Source: a bacterium (GTDB lineage Bacteria > Cyanobacteriota > Vampirovibrionia > Gastranaerophilales > Gastranaerophilaceae). From it: DNA of 64,000 nt. The notes under the pieces are model-generated. The model saw nothing but the letters and a program-made list of their open reading frames with translations, was not told the origin of the DNA and did no database searches. The stretch lies in contig JAAVBM010000016.1 in NCBI GenBank assembly GCA_014803505.1, positions 1 through 64,000 of the forward strand, written 5' to 3'. This document shows positions 1 to 8,112 of the stretch, piece after piece. A program made the translations under genes and the position numbers. How positions within the stretch are numbered: position 1 is the stretch's first letter; every line of letters starts with the position of its first letter.

Positions 1-472
1 TATCAGAAAGATAACTCAATATTGCTCCGCCAATTTCCTCATTCGGATCAAATGGTTGATTACAGTCATATGGTTTTTGAGAATTCTGTATAAGCATTTT
101 TACCAAAGGTCCAAATGCGTCAGGAACTTGAATTTTTCTATATATTCCAGCCAAAAATGTTTGTATATTTGGAGATTGAGTATTATTAAATTTTGCAAAA
201 ACAGGATATAACTTATCTATGCCTTTAATACCTTCATCAAGCATTCTATCCATTATATATAAGGTTTCAGTAATTTGAGCTTCATTATTTGATTTTTGTA
301 AAATTTCTGTCAAATAAGGAAGTGCTTGTTCTTTTTGTTTGACAAAATAGTCAACTTCATTTTTATCAAATATACAATAATTCCTTTCTTTAGTAGGCAA
401 TTGGCAGGAATTACATATATACTTTTGTTGGTACTGATTATTTAAAGGTATTGATATTATTTGTTGAATCAT
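1..472 (-). CDS. Unrecognised protein, N-terminal part (runs off left edge)
   Basis: This reading frame is absent from the ORF track because it has no stop inside the window. It is open for 157 codons from an ATG to the left edge. A good Shine-Dalgarno (GGAGA) lies about 7 nt upstream of the ATG. The N-terminus has a CNSC...C cysteine pattern that could bind zinc. It is followed by predicted alternating helices (for example ITETLYIMDRMLDEGIKGI) resembling a HEAT/ARM-type solenoid. No signal peptide or membrane segment is visible. I do not recognise the family. It is separated from the next minus-strand gene by a MITE-like element. Confidence 0.7.
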   Translation of the reverse strand, partial: MIQQIISIPLNNQYQQKYICNSCQLPTKERNYCIFDKNEVDYFVKQKEQALPYLTEILQKSNNEAQITETLYIMDRMLDEGIKGIDKLYPVFAKFNNTQSPNIQTFLAGIYRKIQVPDAFGPLVKMLIQNSQKPYDCNQPFDPNEEIGGAILSYLSD

Positions 473-502
473 ATTTATTCTCCAAAGGTTTTGGATATGT
501 TT

Positions 503-745
503 ACATAAACTATGCTATTTGCATTCGTAAATCAAAGGAAGGTTCGGAAACGTAGTTTCTAATAAATCTTTTTTACTGTCATGCTGAACTTGATTCAGCA
601 TCTATCAGTTTGATAGGTAGTGATAGATTCCGGATCAAGTCCGGAATGACTAAAGAAAAACACGCTTGATTAAATGGCTCGAGTCCGCAAGGGATTTCTC
701 CTGATTAAATATCGATTAGATATTTACTCCTAACATAGTTTATGT
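503..745. mobile_element. MITE-like non-coding element, copy 1
   Basis: This 243-bp block begins ACATAAACTATGCTA and ends with the near-exact inverse TAACATAGTTTATGT. A second, inverted copy is at 26152-26544. Both copies share the terminal ~15 bp, an adjacent stretch (ATCAAAGGAAGGTT), the AATATCGATTAGATATT segment, and an internal 73-bp double palindrome. No transposase frame is present. It fills most of the 326-bp gap between the two flanking minus-strand genes. No clear target-site duplication is visible, although the inverted symmetry extends a few bases into the AT flanks. Confidence 0.65.
578..650. repeat. 73-bp double-palindrome repeat (inside MITE copy 1)
   Basis: Two hairpins are joined by a short linker. 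The first arm contains GCTGAACTTGATTCAGC, the second TTCCGGATCAAGTCCGGAA, and the unit is bounded by GTCAT and ATGAC. Its reverse complement matches 26228-26300 nearly base for base except in the central linker. Related units lie at 32736, 32833, 37979 and 39536. Confidence 0.75.
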
Positions 746-798
746 AAATATATTCCCTACCTGCTCATTGGAATTTCCTCCATATAAATTTTTTAACC

Positions 799-2301
799 CT
801 ATGAATATACAAACGGCGGTCCGTTTTTGATTTCAAAAAGTACATTCTCTGCCATTGCCTTAAGTTCTTCTTTAGAACGATTTCCACTGTCTACTTGTTT
901 ATAAAATTCGTCAACTAATGGCAATATAGCAGCATCTTTCTTAGACTTGAAATTCCGTAACTCAGTAGAAACAAGTCGCTTTTGAAGCTCAAGTTCTGTT
1001 TCGGCATTGATTTTCTTAACTTGAACCTCCTTAATCGCATCTCCTGCAAGTTTTCCACCATAACTCGCCGCTGTTAATCCTGTAATTCCAAAGAATAAAT
1101 ACTTAAATTGCGGATTGTTTGTGTCCAATAACCAATTGTAGAAAAATGCACGATAATCCTCTACAAAAGAATTGAATGCAGGTCTAGGAGTACCATCACC
1201 GGCATAATTAGGATTTGCTTTTGTTGTTGAAGTCTTTAATTTTGTTAAAATTCTATCTAAAAACTCTGATTTTTCCTTACCGTCACTCCATTTTAAGGCA
1301 CCTATCTGCTCACGAATAAATGATTCAAGATTTTCTGCACCGTCGTCAATGGACATAAACATATGTTCAAGATTATCTTTATCCAAATCTTTAGTTGAGT
1401 TTTCAGAGGTTTTAACAACCTCTTTTATAAGATTTTTTGTATTGTTAATACCCTCTTGCAAATATCCTTTACTCTTTGAAAGGTTTCTTAAAGACAAAAA
1501 TCCCAAACCTAAAATTCCGGCAAATGTTCCAATTCCAAGAATCAAATTACCCCAATCGGATTGTTTTTTATCTTTAATTTGGTCATTAGATGTAAATGTT
1601 GGAGAGAAAAATTTATTTTTACCAAAATTCGGTAAAACTTTTTCGCCATCAGGCGTGATGTACTTTTCAAAATCTAAAGCATATTTAGAAAGCATACTTC
1701 TTATAATTTGCATTTTTCCGGAAAAAGATTGTGTTTCTACAGTAATAAGATTTTCTTGAAGATTTTTTTGAATATTAGCTTCTTTTCGCTTAACCCATAT
1801 ATCTTTAAATCCATCAATGAAAGTTTTTCCCATAAACGCCATTGTAGAAAGAGTTAAAACCCCTGCACCCGCGATAAAAGTTTTCTTGTTAGGATTTTGA
1901 ATAAATTGATAAACCAATTGATGCATTTCTTTACTCAATTGTACGTTTCTGGTTACCGCAGGTAACCATTTTTCTCTAGGCAAATCTTTGGCAATTCTTG
2001 CGCTTCTGCTCGCAAAACCTGAAAGAATTGCAACCGATGACATTATACCAAGCGCTATAGCGCTTAATGGTACTAATTTTTTATCAATAATTTTATTATC
2101 TTGATATAACTCATTTGGCAGTGAAATTTTATCGGATATCAAATACGAATCTTTAGTATCATTAAAATTTATATCTTTATCCTTAATCAAATTATTAACC
2201 AGAACTCCTTCTCTTGTATTCTGAATATTTTTTCGCTGAGAATTAGTCAGGTTTCTTTGCTGTCTATGTAATTCACCGTCATTAAACGGAACTACGTTCA
2301 T
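799..2301 (-). CDS. Unrecognised multi-pass membrane protein
   Basis: This 500-aa protein is of a family I do not recognise. Four hydrophobic segments can be seen: LSAIALGIMSSVAILSGFA near residue 78, IAGAGVLTLSTMAFMG near 142, LILGIGTFAGILGLGFLSL near 252, and FKYLFFGITGLTAASYGG near 402. Long charged, helix-rich stretches separate them. The N-terminal 70 residues are polar and Asn-rich. The start codon overlaps the last 20 nt of the upstream gene on the same strand, so the two are translationally coupled and probably work together. No catalytic motif is visible. It could be a lineage-specific envelope protein. Confidence 0.75.
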   Translation of the reverse strand: MNVVPFNDGELHRQQRNLTNSQRKNIQNTREGVLVNNLIKDKDINFNDTKDSYLISDKISLPNELYQDNKIIDKKLVPLSAIALGIMSSVAILSGFASRSARIAKDLPREKWLPAVTRNVQLSKEMHQLVYQFIQNPNKKTFIAGAGVLTLSTMAFMGKTFIDGFKDIWVKRKEANIQKNLQENLITVETQSFSGKMQIIRSMLSKYALDFEKYITPDGEKVLPNFGKNKFFSPTFTSNDQIKDKKQSDWGNLILGIGTFAGILGLGFLSLRNLSKSKGYLQEGINNTKNLIKEVVKTSENSTKDLDKDNLEHMFMSIDDGAENLESFIREQIGALKWSDGKEKSEFLDRILTKLKTSTTKANPNYAGDGTPRPAFNSFVEDYRAFFYNWLLDTNNPQFKYLFFGITGLTAASYGGKLAGDAIKEVQVKKINAETELELQKRLVSTELRNFKSKKDAAILPLVDEFYKQVDSGNRSKEELKAMAENVLFEIKNGPPFVYS

Positions 2302-2998
2302 CCTTTTCTGTTTCCTTTTCTTGTTCTTGAGTAAGTTTTTGGTATAGTTTGTGAATGAATGTTTTTAATTCAAAGTTTTTTTTAGCTTCATCCACTTTTT
2401 TATCTTCATCTTCAGCTTCTTGTGAACCAAAAACAAAGAAGAGAGATTTTAGTTTTTTCTTAATTTCACTTATAAATTTAGAAACTTTTTCACCAACAGC
2501 AGCTTTAAGTTCGCCATAAATTGCAGTCAATTTATCAGAAATATCTGCTAATTTTTGAGTAACTGCTTGAGAAATATTTGCAACAATATTTGGAATATTT
2601 TGAACTAAATTCAAAACCCTTCCAACAATGTTTGTAAGTACAAAATTGATTGGCTTAGCAACAAATTCAGGCATTGTCTTTGAAATTGAATTTGCCAATT
2701 CCATTATTCGCTGATGAACACTTGCAATACTTTTTTGGAAATTAGCAATTGCTTGCAAATGATTTTGTTGAGCAATTTGTGCTTGTTGTCTGGCATGCTT
2801 TTGAGCCCGAAGCATTGCACCTATTGCAGCACATTGATTATAAGTCATTTCACCAACATTACGAGGAACATCACGCTTTGTTGTAGAATTACCACCAGCC
2901 ATACCATTACAAATCGGACATGCGCCAAGAGGTAACCCATGAGGGCATGTTCCTGCTTTCATTTGATTTGTTCTTACAGCTGTTGCTCCAAATGACAT
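2282..2998 (-). CDS. Unrecognised protein with paired-Cys motif and amphipathic helices
   Basis: The ORF track starts at a GTG at 3067. I prefer the ATG at 2998 because AGAGGA sits about 8 nt upstream, giving 238 aa. The N-terminus carries the motif CPHGLPLGACPICNG (CxHG...CxxC), a likely small metal-binding knuckle. The middle is Gln/Ala-rich helix (residues ~65-110). It is followed by long amphipathic helices (IVGRVLNLVQNIPNIVANI and LTAIYGELKAAVGEKVS) and a Glu/Lys-rich tail. The 3' end overlaps the 500-aa membrane protein gene by 20 nt. The function is unknown; membrane-associated or secreted-effector-like roles are guesses. Confidence 0.7.
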   Translation of the reverse strand: MSFGATAVRTNQMKAGTCPHGLPLGACPICNGMAGGNSTTKRDVPRNVGEMTYNQCAAIGAMLRAQKHARQQAQIAQQNHLQAIANFQKSIASVHQRIMELANSISKTMPEFVAKPINFVLTNIVGRVLNLVQNIPNIVANISQAVTQKLADISDKLTAIYGELKAAVGEKVSKFISEIKKKLKSLFFVFGSQEAEDEDKKVDEAKKNFELKTFIHKLYQKLTQEQEKETEKDERSSV

Positions 2999-3221
2999 TA
3001 AAAAATCCTCTAATTTCATACATAGAGGACAACTGCAAAAAACTCTATAATCCTTTCTAAACTGCACGTAGACAAGGTAGTTTTTGAGTGTTCCGACTTT
3101 TACGGTTGCGGCTACAGTTGAAGATGTTCACTTCATTTCCTCTTGTTCATGATATTAAATTAAGCAAAAAAACATGTCAAACTAATGTAATAATTTAAAA
3201 AATATTGTTACACTAAACAAC

Positions 3222-3252
3222 AAAAAACAGATTCAAAATGAATCTGTTTTTT
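3222..3252 (-). terminator. Intrinsic terminator after the HEAT-repeat gene
   Basis: A 13-bp stem of AAAAAACAGATTC and its complement has an AAAAT loop. A T-run follows on both strands, so it may work bidirectionally. It lies 28 nt beyond the stop codon of the minus-strand HEAT gene. Confidence 0.85.
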
Positions 3253-3279
3253 GAATATATAATTAAATTGATCCGATTT

Positions 3280-4137
3280 CTAGAATGAACCAGCAGGTTT
3301 TTTCTGAGGTGTAGCACCCGGAATAGATTGCCAGTTAGCAGCCATAATCTTTTTAAAAGATTTCAAAGCTGTATCTTCAAGTTCACCAAGTTCTTCAGCT
3401 TCCATAATCAATTCTCTAAGAGGCATCAAAGCTCTTGGATCTCTAAGAACACCTAATGCTGCTGCTGCACCTGCTCTAACTAATTCATTTTCAGAACGAT
3501 TTTTCATAACGTCGATCAATGCAGGAACAGCTTTTGTATCATTCAATTTACCTAATGAAGTTACTGCATAAATTCTTACGTTAACCCATTCGTCATACAA
3601 CATATTAATAATTTTATCAACAGCTTTTTTATTACCGATTTCACCTAAAGCTCTGGTAGCATCACATCTTACATTAACTTTTTCATGATCTAGAGATTCA
3701 ATTAAAGCATCAGTTGCAACATCACCAATTTCGATTAAAGCATCAGTTGCAGTAATACAAACTTGAGGGTTTTCATCGTTTAAAGATTCAACAAGCGGTT
3801 CAACAACGATAGCACCGCCTAAACGACCTAATGCACGAGCTGCACGAACTCTAACGTCAACGTTACGATCTTCACGTAAAGATTCAATCAAATGTGTAGT
3901 TGCTGCAGAATCACCTAATTCACCTAAAGCTCTTGCTGCATATAATCTAACTGATCCGTTTTTATCGTGTTTTAAAACATCAATCAAAGGTTCAACAGCT
4001 TTTGAATCGCCCATTTCGCCTAAAATGCGAGCTGCATTATATCTGACTTTTTCTGAATTACTTGTTCTTAAGTCATTTAATAATTCATCAAACGATTTTT
4101 TCACTTGTTTTTTCTTACTGTTCACACTAATTGTCAT
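3280..4137 (-). CDS. HEAT-repeat protein (PBS-lyase-like HEAT)
   Basis: This 285-aa protein is built almost entirely of about seven tandem ~31-residue HEAT repeats. The recurring signatures are VRxxAARALGELGD and AVEPLIDVLKHD, from about residue 30 to 245. A short low-complexity tail ends PQKKPAGSF. Such proteins bind partners through a superhelix; in Cyanobacteriota they include phycobilin lyases and many scaffold proteins. No phycobiliprotein gene is near, so a scaffold role is more likely. The ATG has a strong Shine-Dalgarno (CGGAGG, 7 nt). It has its own 3' terminator. Confidence 0.85.
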   Translation of the reverse strand: MTISVNSKKKQVKKSFDELLNDLRTSNSEKVRYNAARILGEMGDSKAVEPLIDVLKHDKNGSVRLYAARALGELGDSAATTHLIESLREDRNVDVRVRAARALGRLGGAIVVEPLVESLNDENPQVCITATDALIEIGDVATDALIESLDHEKVNVRCDATRALGEIGNKKAVDKIINMLYDEWVNVRIYAVTSLGKLNDTKAVPALIDVMKNRSENELVRAGAAAALGVLRDPRALMPLRELIMEAEELGELEDTALKSFKKIMAANWQSIPGATPQKKPAGSF

Positions 4138-4472
4138 TATTTTCCTCCGACACTACAAAAATATTCACACCTTACTTTTATATTAAAAATTTCTTGTGAA
4201 TATTATTGCTTTTTTTGTGATATCTTTGTTAACTTATGTTTACAATTCATAAATTATATTTTATATGTCCTACTAAACTACTTATTTGTTGTCAGAAATC
4301 TTATTAAGGGTAACACTGACACTTATTTATTCTGTACTACTATAATAACACATTTTTCTAATTTATTCCTCAGTTATATAAATTATTTTAAAAATTTCTT
4401 TAAATGTTTTTTTAAAGATAAATCCAATTTAACAATAGGAACAAACCTCTTGTAACATAACTTTACAATTTA
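4138..4472. other. 335-bp intergenic region upstream of the HEAT gene
   Basis: I see no gene here. The ORF-track frame at 4105-4455 is low-complexity Phe/Ile/Asn/Tyr with no ribosome-binding site. The region holds a spaced inverted repeat (4160-4204) and very AT-rich sequence with several weak -10-like hexamers. A short AT-only hairpin lies beyond the histidine kinase stop (CTTTAAA ... TTTAAAG), which is a poor terminator. Confidence 0.6.
4160..4204. promoter_or_regulatory. 10-bp inverted repeat flanking a putative promoter or leader
   Basis: Perfect arms AATATTCACA and TGTGAATATT are separated by 25 nt of AT-rich sequence. On the minus strand the spacer contains TAATAT, which could be a -10. 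The 3' arm lies about 23 nt before the HEAT-gene start. It could be an operator pair or a 5'-UTR stem-loop. Confidence 0.4.
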
Positions 4473-6131
4473 TTACTCACTCTTGATAGTAATAACAAAT
4501 TCCGTCCCAACCCCAACTTCACTATTTACTTGAATTTTACCGTTATGCTTATCTATAATCTTTTGGCTGATTGCAAGCCCTAATCCGGTACCAACTCCTA
4601 CTCCTTTTGTAGTATAACCAACTGTAAAAATTTTGTTCAAATTCTCTTTTGCTATGCCCTGACCGTTATCTTTAATCTTTACAATCAACTTTCCATCAAC
4701 AAAATTTGTCGTAATTTTAATTCTACCCTGTTCGGTAATTGCCTGACATGCATTTACCAAAATATTTGTGAAAACTTGATTTAGCATGTTCGGATAACAT
4801 TTAATAGGTGGTAATTCCCCATAATCTTTTTCTATTTCAATTTTATTTTTTATTTCATGCCTGATTAAATCTAAAGTTAAATCCAATTCTTTATTTATAT
4901 TTGCTTCTTGAAGTTCGGCTTCATCAAGGCGTACAAATTTTTTCAAGGAAACAACAATATTACTTATCCGTTGGATTGCTTCTTGATCTATAGAATTAAC
5001 TTGTTCAAACATCTCTTTCAAATCATCTTGTTCAATGCGAGAAATCAACTTTGAAATAATTGCATTATTAGACTTAATAGAAGCTACAGGAGTATTTATT
5101 TCATGCGCAACACCTGCAACAAGTTGACCAAGAGATGCCATTTTTTCCGAATTTATCAATTGAAGTTGAGTTTCTTTCAATTCTTCAAGAGCATTTTTTA
5201 ACTCTTTAACGTTCTTGGCATTCTTTTGATAGAGTTCAGCCCTTATAATAGCGTTACCTAATTGAGAAGATACAGCATCCAAAATTTCTATTTCTTCATT
5301 AAGTTCTCTTTTTTGATAACTCAATAATACCAAAACACCTATCATTTTCTGCAAATGAAAAACAGGAACAATTATACGTAAAACAGATTGCTTAAAAGGT
5401 TCTGCAGCAACATATTCCATAAGAGAATAGCTTATGGAAATTCTTCCTGCATTCAATTGTTTCATTACATAATTATCAAAATTTATATTAGTATTTTTAG
5501 AAACATTTTTTTCGCCATAAATCTCTTCAATACAGAATCCGTTTTCCGATGACGATGCATAATAAGCCCGAAAACATCCAAACATTATTGCCAATTCCTT
5601 GAGTGCAGAATTCAAAATCATAGAAATATCCATTGACGCTCTTATTATGTTCGAAACTTTATTGATTAATGCAATTCTAAAAGCTTGAGATTGTGCTTTT
5701 TGACGAATCTTTTGTAATTCTTCATTCTCTTCTTCTAATTTGGTAAGTTTATCTTTATATATAGCACTTTCTTTTTCATTATTTTTCAACAGCACATCAG
5801 CACTAACGTCCACAAGAAAAATTATTGTATAAACTCCTCGTTTTACAGCAGTTAAGTCATAATAAGAAGTTTCATTTGAGGACGAAATATAATAAACTCG
5901 TGCAAAAAAATTCTCTTTTGAAACAATAGCTTGAAAAACAGGAGAAAACAAATCAACATTTTCACTATCCATAGGACACATATCAAAATTCATTTTATGA
6001 GCAAATTTTCTAATATCTCCAAAACGTTGAAAAACACGACAAAACGTGTTGTTCTTAAAAACAACTTCCTCATAATTTCTTATAACGATAACAGGATCCC
6101 TATACTGGTTAAAAAAGTCGAACTTTTTCAT
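4473..6131 (-). CDS. Sensor histidine kinase with PAS-like and GAF domains, soluble
   Basis: This 552-aa cytoplasmic-looking kinase has no membrane segment. Residues 1-115 look PAS-like, followed by a coiled coil (~118-150) and a GAF-like sensor domain (~155-300). A second coiled coil leads into HisKA, with the phospho-acceptor His343 in VAHEINTPVASIK. The ATPase domain has the N box NILVNACQAI (~456), G1 DNGQG (~488) and G2 GTGLGL (~514). The layout resembles kinases that autophosphorylate and pass phosphate to a response regulator. No regulator is adjacent, so the partner is encoded elsewhere. The signal is unknown. Confidence 0.9.
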   Translation of the reverse strand: MKKFDFFNQYRDPVIVIRNYEEVVFKNNTFCRVFQRFGDIRKFAHKMNFDMCPMDSENVDLFSPVFQAIVSKENFFARVYYISSSNETSYYDLTAVKRGVYTIIFLVDVSADVLLKNNEKESAIYKDKLTKLEEENEELQKIRQKAQSQAFRIALINKVSNIIRASMDISMILNSALKELAIMFGCFRAYYASSSENGFCIEEIYGEKNVSKNTNINFDNYVMKQLNAGRISISYSLMEYVAAEPFKQSVLRIIVPVFHLQKMIGVLVLLSYQKRELNEEIEILDAVSSQLGNAIIRAELYQKNAKNVKELKNALEELKETQLQLINSEKMASLGQLVAGVAHEINTPVASIKSNNAIISKLISRIEQDDLKEMFEQVNSIDQEAIQRISNIVVSLKKFVRLDEAELQEANINKELDLTLDLIRHEIKNKIEIEKDYGELPPIKCYPNMLNQVFTNILVNACQAITEQGRIKITTNFVDGKLIVKIKDNGQGIAKENLNKIFTVGYTTKGVGVGTGLGLAISQKIIDKHNGKIQVNSEVGVGTEFVITIKSE

Positions 6132-6186
6132 AACAAAATTATAAATTTATTTAAGACTTAAAGCAATTTGTAAAGGGTAAAATTTA

Positions 6187-6417
6187 TTATTCTTTAAACA
6201 AATCTTCAATATTAATATTCAAAGCCATTGCAATTTCTGAAATTATTGCTAAACTTGGAGCTTTTTCTGCTCTTTCGATACAGCCTATATAGTTTCTGGC
6301 ACTAGATATTCTAAAAGCTAATTCTTCTTGAGAAATTTTAGCCCTCTTTCTTGCTTTTCTTATATTAGTGCCTAATCTTTTATAAAGATTATAATATTTT
6401 GCTTTATCTTTTTGCAT
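6187..6417 (-). CDS. Small XRE-family HTH regulator
   Basis: This 76-aa protein is essentially one helix-turn-helix domain of the Cro/C1 (XRE) type. LGTNIRKARKRAKISQEELA leads into the recognition region SARNYIGCIERAEKAPSL, and the end is MALNINIEDLFKE. No sensor or oligomerisation domain is attached. It is transcribed away from deoB, and the shared 168-bp gap holds nested palindromes (6491-6534) that could be its operator. A second XRE gene of the same length is at 34817-35047. Confidence 0.88.
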   Translation of the reverse strand: MQKDKAKYYNLYKRLGTNIRKARKRAKISQEELAFRISSARNYIGCIERAEKAPSLAIISEIAMALNINIEDLFKE

Positions 6418-6490
6418 AACACTTATTTTTAAATATTAATGCAAAGGTATCTACCACCTATATGGTTGTTATAAAGTAATAATTTTTTAT

Positions 6491-6534
6491 TTGACTGTTA
6501 AAATATATTACAGTTTGACATCAAACTGACAGTA
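6491..6534. promoter_or_regulatory. Nested palindromes and -35 box between XRE gene and deoB
   Basis: CAGTTTGACATCAAACTG (6511-6528) is a perfect palindrome that contains TTGACA (6515-6520), a consensus -35 for deoB. It overlaps the smaller palindrome ACTGACAGT (6526-6534) and the spaced pair ACTGT...ACAGT (6494-6514). The best deoB -10 is TATTAT at 6540, a long 19-nt spacer. Binding of a dimer here would block the -35, consistent with repression by the neighbouring XRE protein (inference). Confidence 0.55.
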
Positions 6535-6585
6535 TAAGATATTATTATATTATATATAGAAGAACGGTTTTTCAAGGAGGAACAT

Positions 6586-7770
6586 ATGACAGACACCAGA
6601 AGAGCAATTATAATGGTTATTGATTCAATGGGAATTGGCGCTATGCCGGATTGCAAAGAATTTGGAGACATTCCGGAATGTAATACTTTAAAACATGTTT
6701 GCGAATATAACAAAGGACTGAATGTTCCAAATCTTGAAAAATTAGGACTTGGAAATTTACAAGACTTTATGGGAATAAAAAAAGTAGAACATCCTATTGG
6801 AACTTATGCAACTCTTGTAGAAAAATCAAAAGGAAAAGATACAACAACAGGCCACTGGGAAATCGCAGGGATTACTTTAGACAGACCATTTTCGACATTT
6901 CCAGAAGGTTTTCCTGCTGAGCTAATAGATAAATTCGTAAAAGAAACAAATTGCGGTGGAATACTTGCAAACTGCCCTGCCAGTGGTACAGCAATCATTG
7001 AAAAACTCAATGATGAACACCATGCAACAAAATTTCCAATTGTTTATACATCTGCTGACAGCGTGTTCCAAATCGCGGTCGATACAGATTTAATTCCTCT
7101 GGAAACCTTATATAAATGGTGCGAAATCGCAAGAAAAATCCTAACCGAAGATAATTATTATGTATCAAGAGTAATCGCACGTCCATACAAAGTTATTGAC
7201 GGTAAACCAACAAGAATATCAAAAGACAGACGAGATTATTCAATAGAACCTATTGCTCCAACATTATTAAACAATGTCAAAAATAATGGAGGAAAAGTTA
7301 TTGGTATTGGAAAAATTGAAGATATTTTTTCAAAATCAGGAATTACACACGCAATCCACACAGGATCAAATAAAGAAGGGCTTGAACTTACACTTAAAGC
7401 TGTTAAAAACGAACTTCCTCTTGAAGATTTAGCATACGAAAAAAATAAAACTTACAATAAGACCGAAATAATTTTCACAAATCTTGTTGATACTGACATG
7501 CTTTATGGACATAGAAATGATCCAGAAGGTTATGGAAAAGCTATAGAAGAAATCGATACCTACCTAACTCCAATAATGGATGCAATGCAAGAACATGATT
7601 TGTTAATAATAACTGCAGACCACGGATGTGATCCAACTACACCGGGAACTGATCACACAAGAGAAAAAGTTCCTGTCCTTATATATTCAAAATCAGCAGA
7701 ATCTGACGGAAATTTAGGCGAAATTGAGGGTTTTGATTTTATTGCAGATACAATTAGAGATTGGATTTAA
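6586..7770 (+). CDS. deoB: Phosphopentomutase
   Basis: This 394-aa enzyme interconverts ribose-1-phosphate/deoxyribose-1-phosphate and the 5-phosphates in nucleoside salvage. It belongs to the alkaline phosphatase superfamily. The N-terminal metal site is MVIDSMGIGAMPDC, the phosphate-binding region is KGKDTTTGHWEIAG with the catalytic Thr, and the second metal cluster is DTDMLYGHR, TADHGCDPTT and GTDHTREKVP. The length matches the family. The start has an excellent AAGGAGG 6-7 nt upstream. It stands as a single gene followed by the ferredoxin gene with its own promoter. Confidence 0.95.
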   Translation: MTDTRRAIIMVIDSMGIGAMPDCKEFGDIPECNTLKHVCEYNKGLNVPNLEKLGLGNLQDFMGIKKVEHPIGTYATLVEKSKGKDTTTGHWEIAGITLDRPFSTFPEGFPAELIDKFVKETNCGGILANCPASGTAIIEKLNDEHHATKFPIVYTSADSVFQIAVDTDLIPLETLYKWCEIARKILTEDNYYVSRVIARPYKVIDGKPTRISKDRRDYSIEPIAPTLLNNVKNNGGKVIGIGKIEDIFSKSGITHAIHTGSNKEGLELTLKAVKNELPLEDLAYEKNKTYNKTEIIFTNLVDTDMLYGHRNDPEGYGKAIEEIDTYLTPIMDAMQEHDLLIITADHGCDPTTPGTDHTREKVPVLIYSKSAESDGNLGEIEGFDFIADTIRDWI

Positions 7771-7801
7771 AATTGTTGTAGAAATTTTTTAATTTTTGTT
7801 A

Positions 7802-7827
7802 TATAATTCTATTGTGAAAATTTCACA
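7802..7827 (+). promoter_or_regulatory. Ferredoxin promoter -10 with palindrome at the start site
   Basis: TATAAT at 7802-7807 is followed by the perfect 15-bp palindrome TGTGAAAATTTCACA (7813-7827), which covers the expected +1 position. The arms TGTGA and TCACA are those of CRP-family sites, but with N5 instead of the usual N6. A -35 is not clear (TTGTAG at 7776 would give a 20-nt spacer). Confidence 0.5.
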
Positions 7828-7853
7828 GGTTGTAAAAATAAGGAGAAAACAAA

Positions 7854-8030
7854 ATGACAGTAAAAGTTAATGATAGTTGTATTGCTTGCGGCGCTTGCGA
7901 ATCAATTTGTGACGCTGTATTTTCAATTGAAGACAAAGCAGTTGTTAATGAATCTGCAGTAGCTGATAATATCGATGCTGTAAAAGAAGCTGCTGATGCA
8001 TGCCCAGTTGGAGCTATCGAAGTTGAATAA
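7854..8030 (+). CDS. Single-cluster [4Fe-4S] ferredoxin, 58 aa
   Basis: The gene is too short for the ORF track. It translates to a 58-aa protein with the cluster ligands CIACGAC (C9, C12, C15) and the distant DACPVGAIEVE (C50-P). This is the layout of monocluster ferredoxins such as that of Thermotoga. C19 is present at the position that forms a disulfide in that family, but its usual partner in the middle of the chain is missing here. AGGAG precedes the ATG. It would act as a low-potential cytoplasmic electron carrier; no dedicated redox partner is adjacent. Confidence 0.92.
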   Translation: MTVKVNDSCIACGACESICDAVFSIEDKAVVNESAVADNIDAVKEAADACPVGAIEVE

Positions 8031-8050
8031 TTGAAATAATTATTTATAGT

Positions 8051-8083
8051 AAAAATCCCGATTGAATATCAATCGGGATTTTT
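8051..8083. terminator. Bidirectional intrinsic terminator
   Basis: The stem is AAAAATCCCGATTG with its complement and the loop AATAT, with A- and T-runs at the two ends. It serves the ferredoxin gene (+) and the convergent acyltransferase gene (-). Confidence 0.9.
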
Positions 8084-8112
8084 ATTTTGTAAAACTGTTA
8101 TATTTTAATCAA

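Noticed and set aside
4105-4455. 116-aa + strand ORF
   Set aside because: Low-complexity Phe/Ile/Asn/Tyr/Leu composition, no ribosome-binding site, and it overlaps the HEAT gene start and promoter region; a product of AT-rich sequence.
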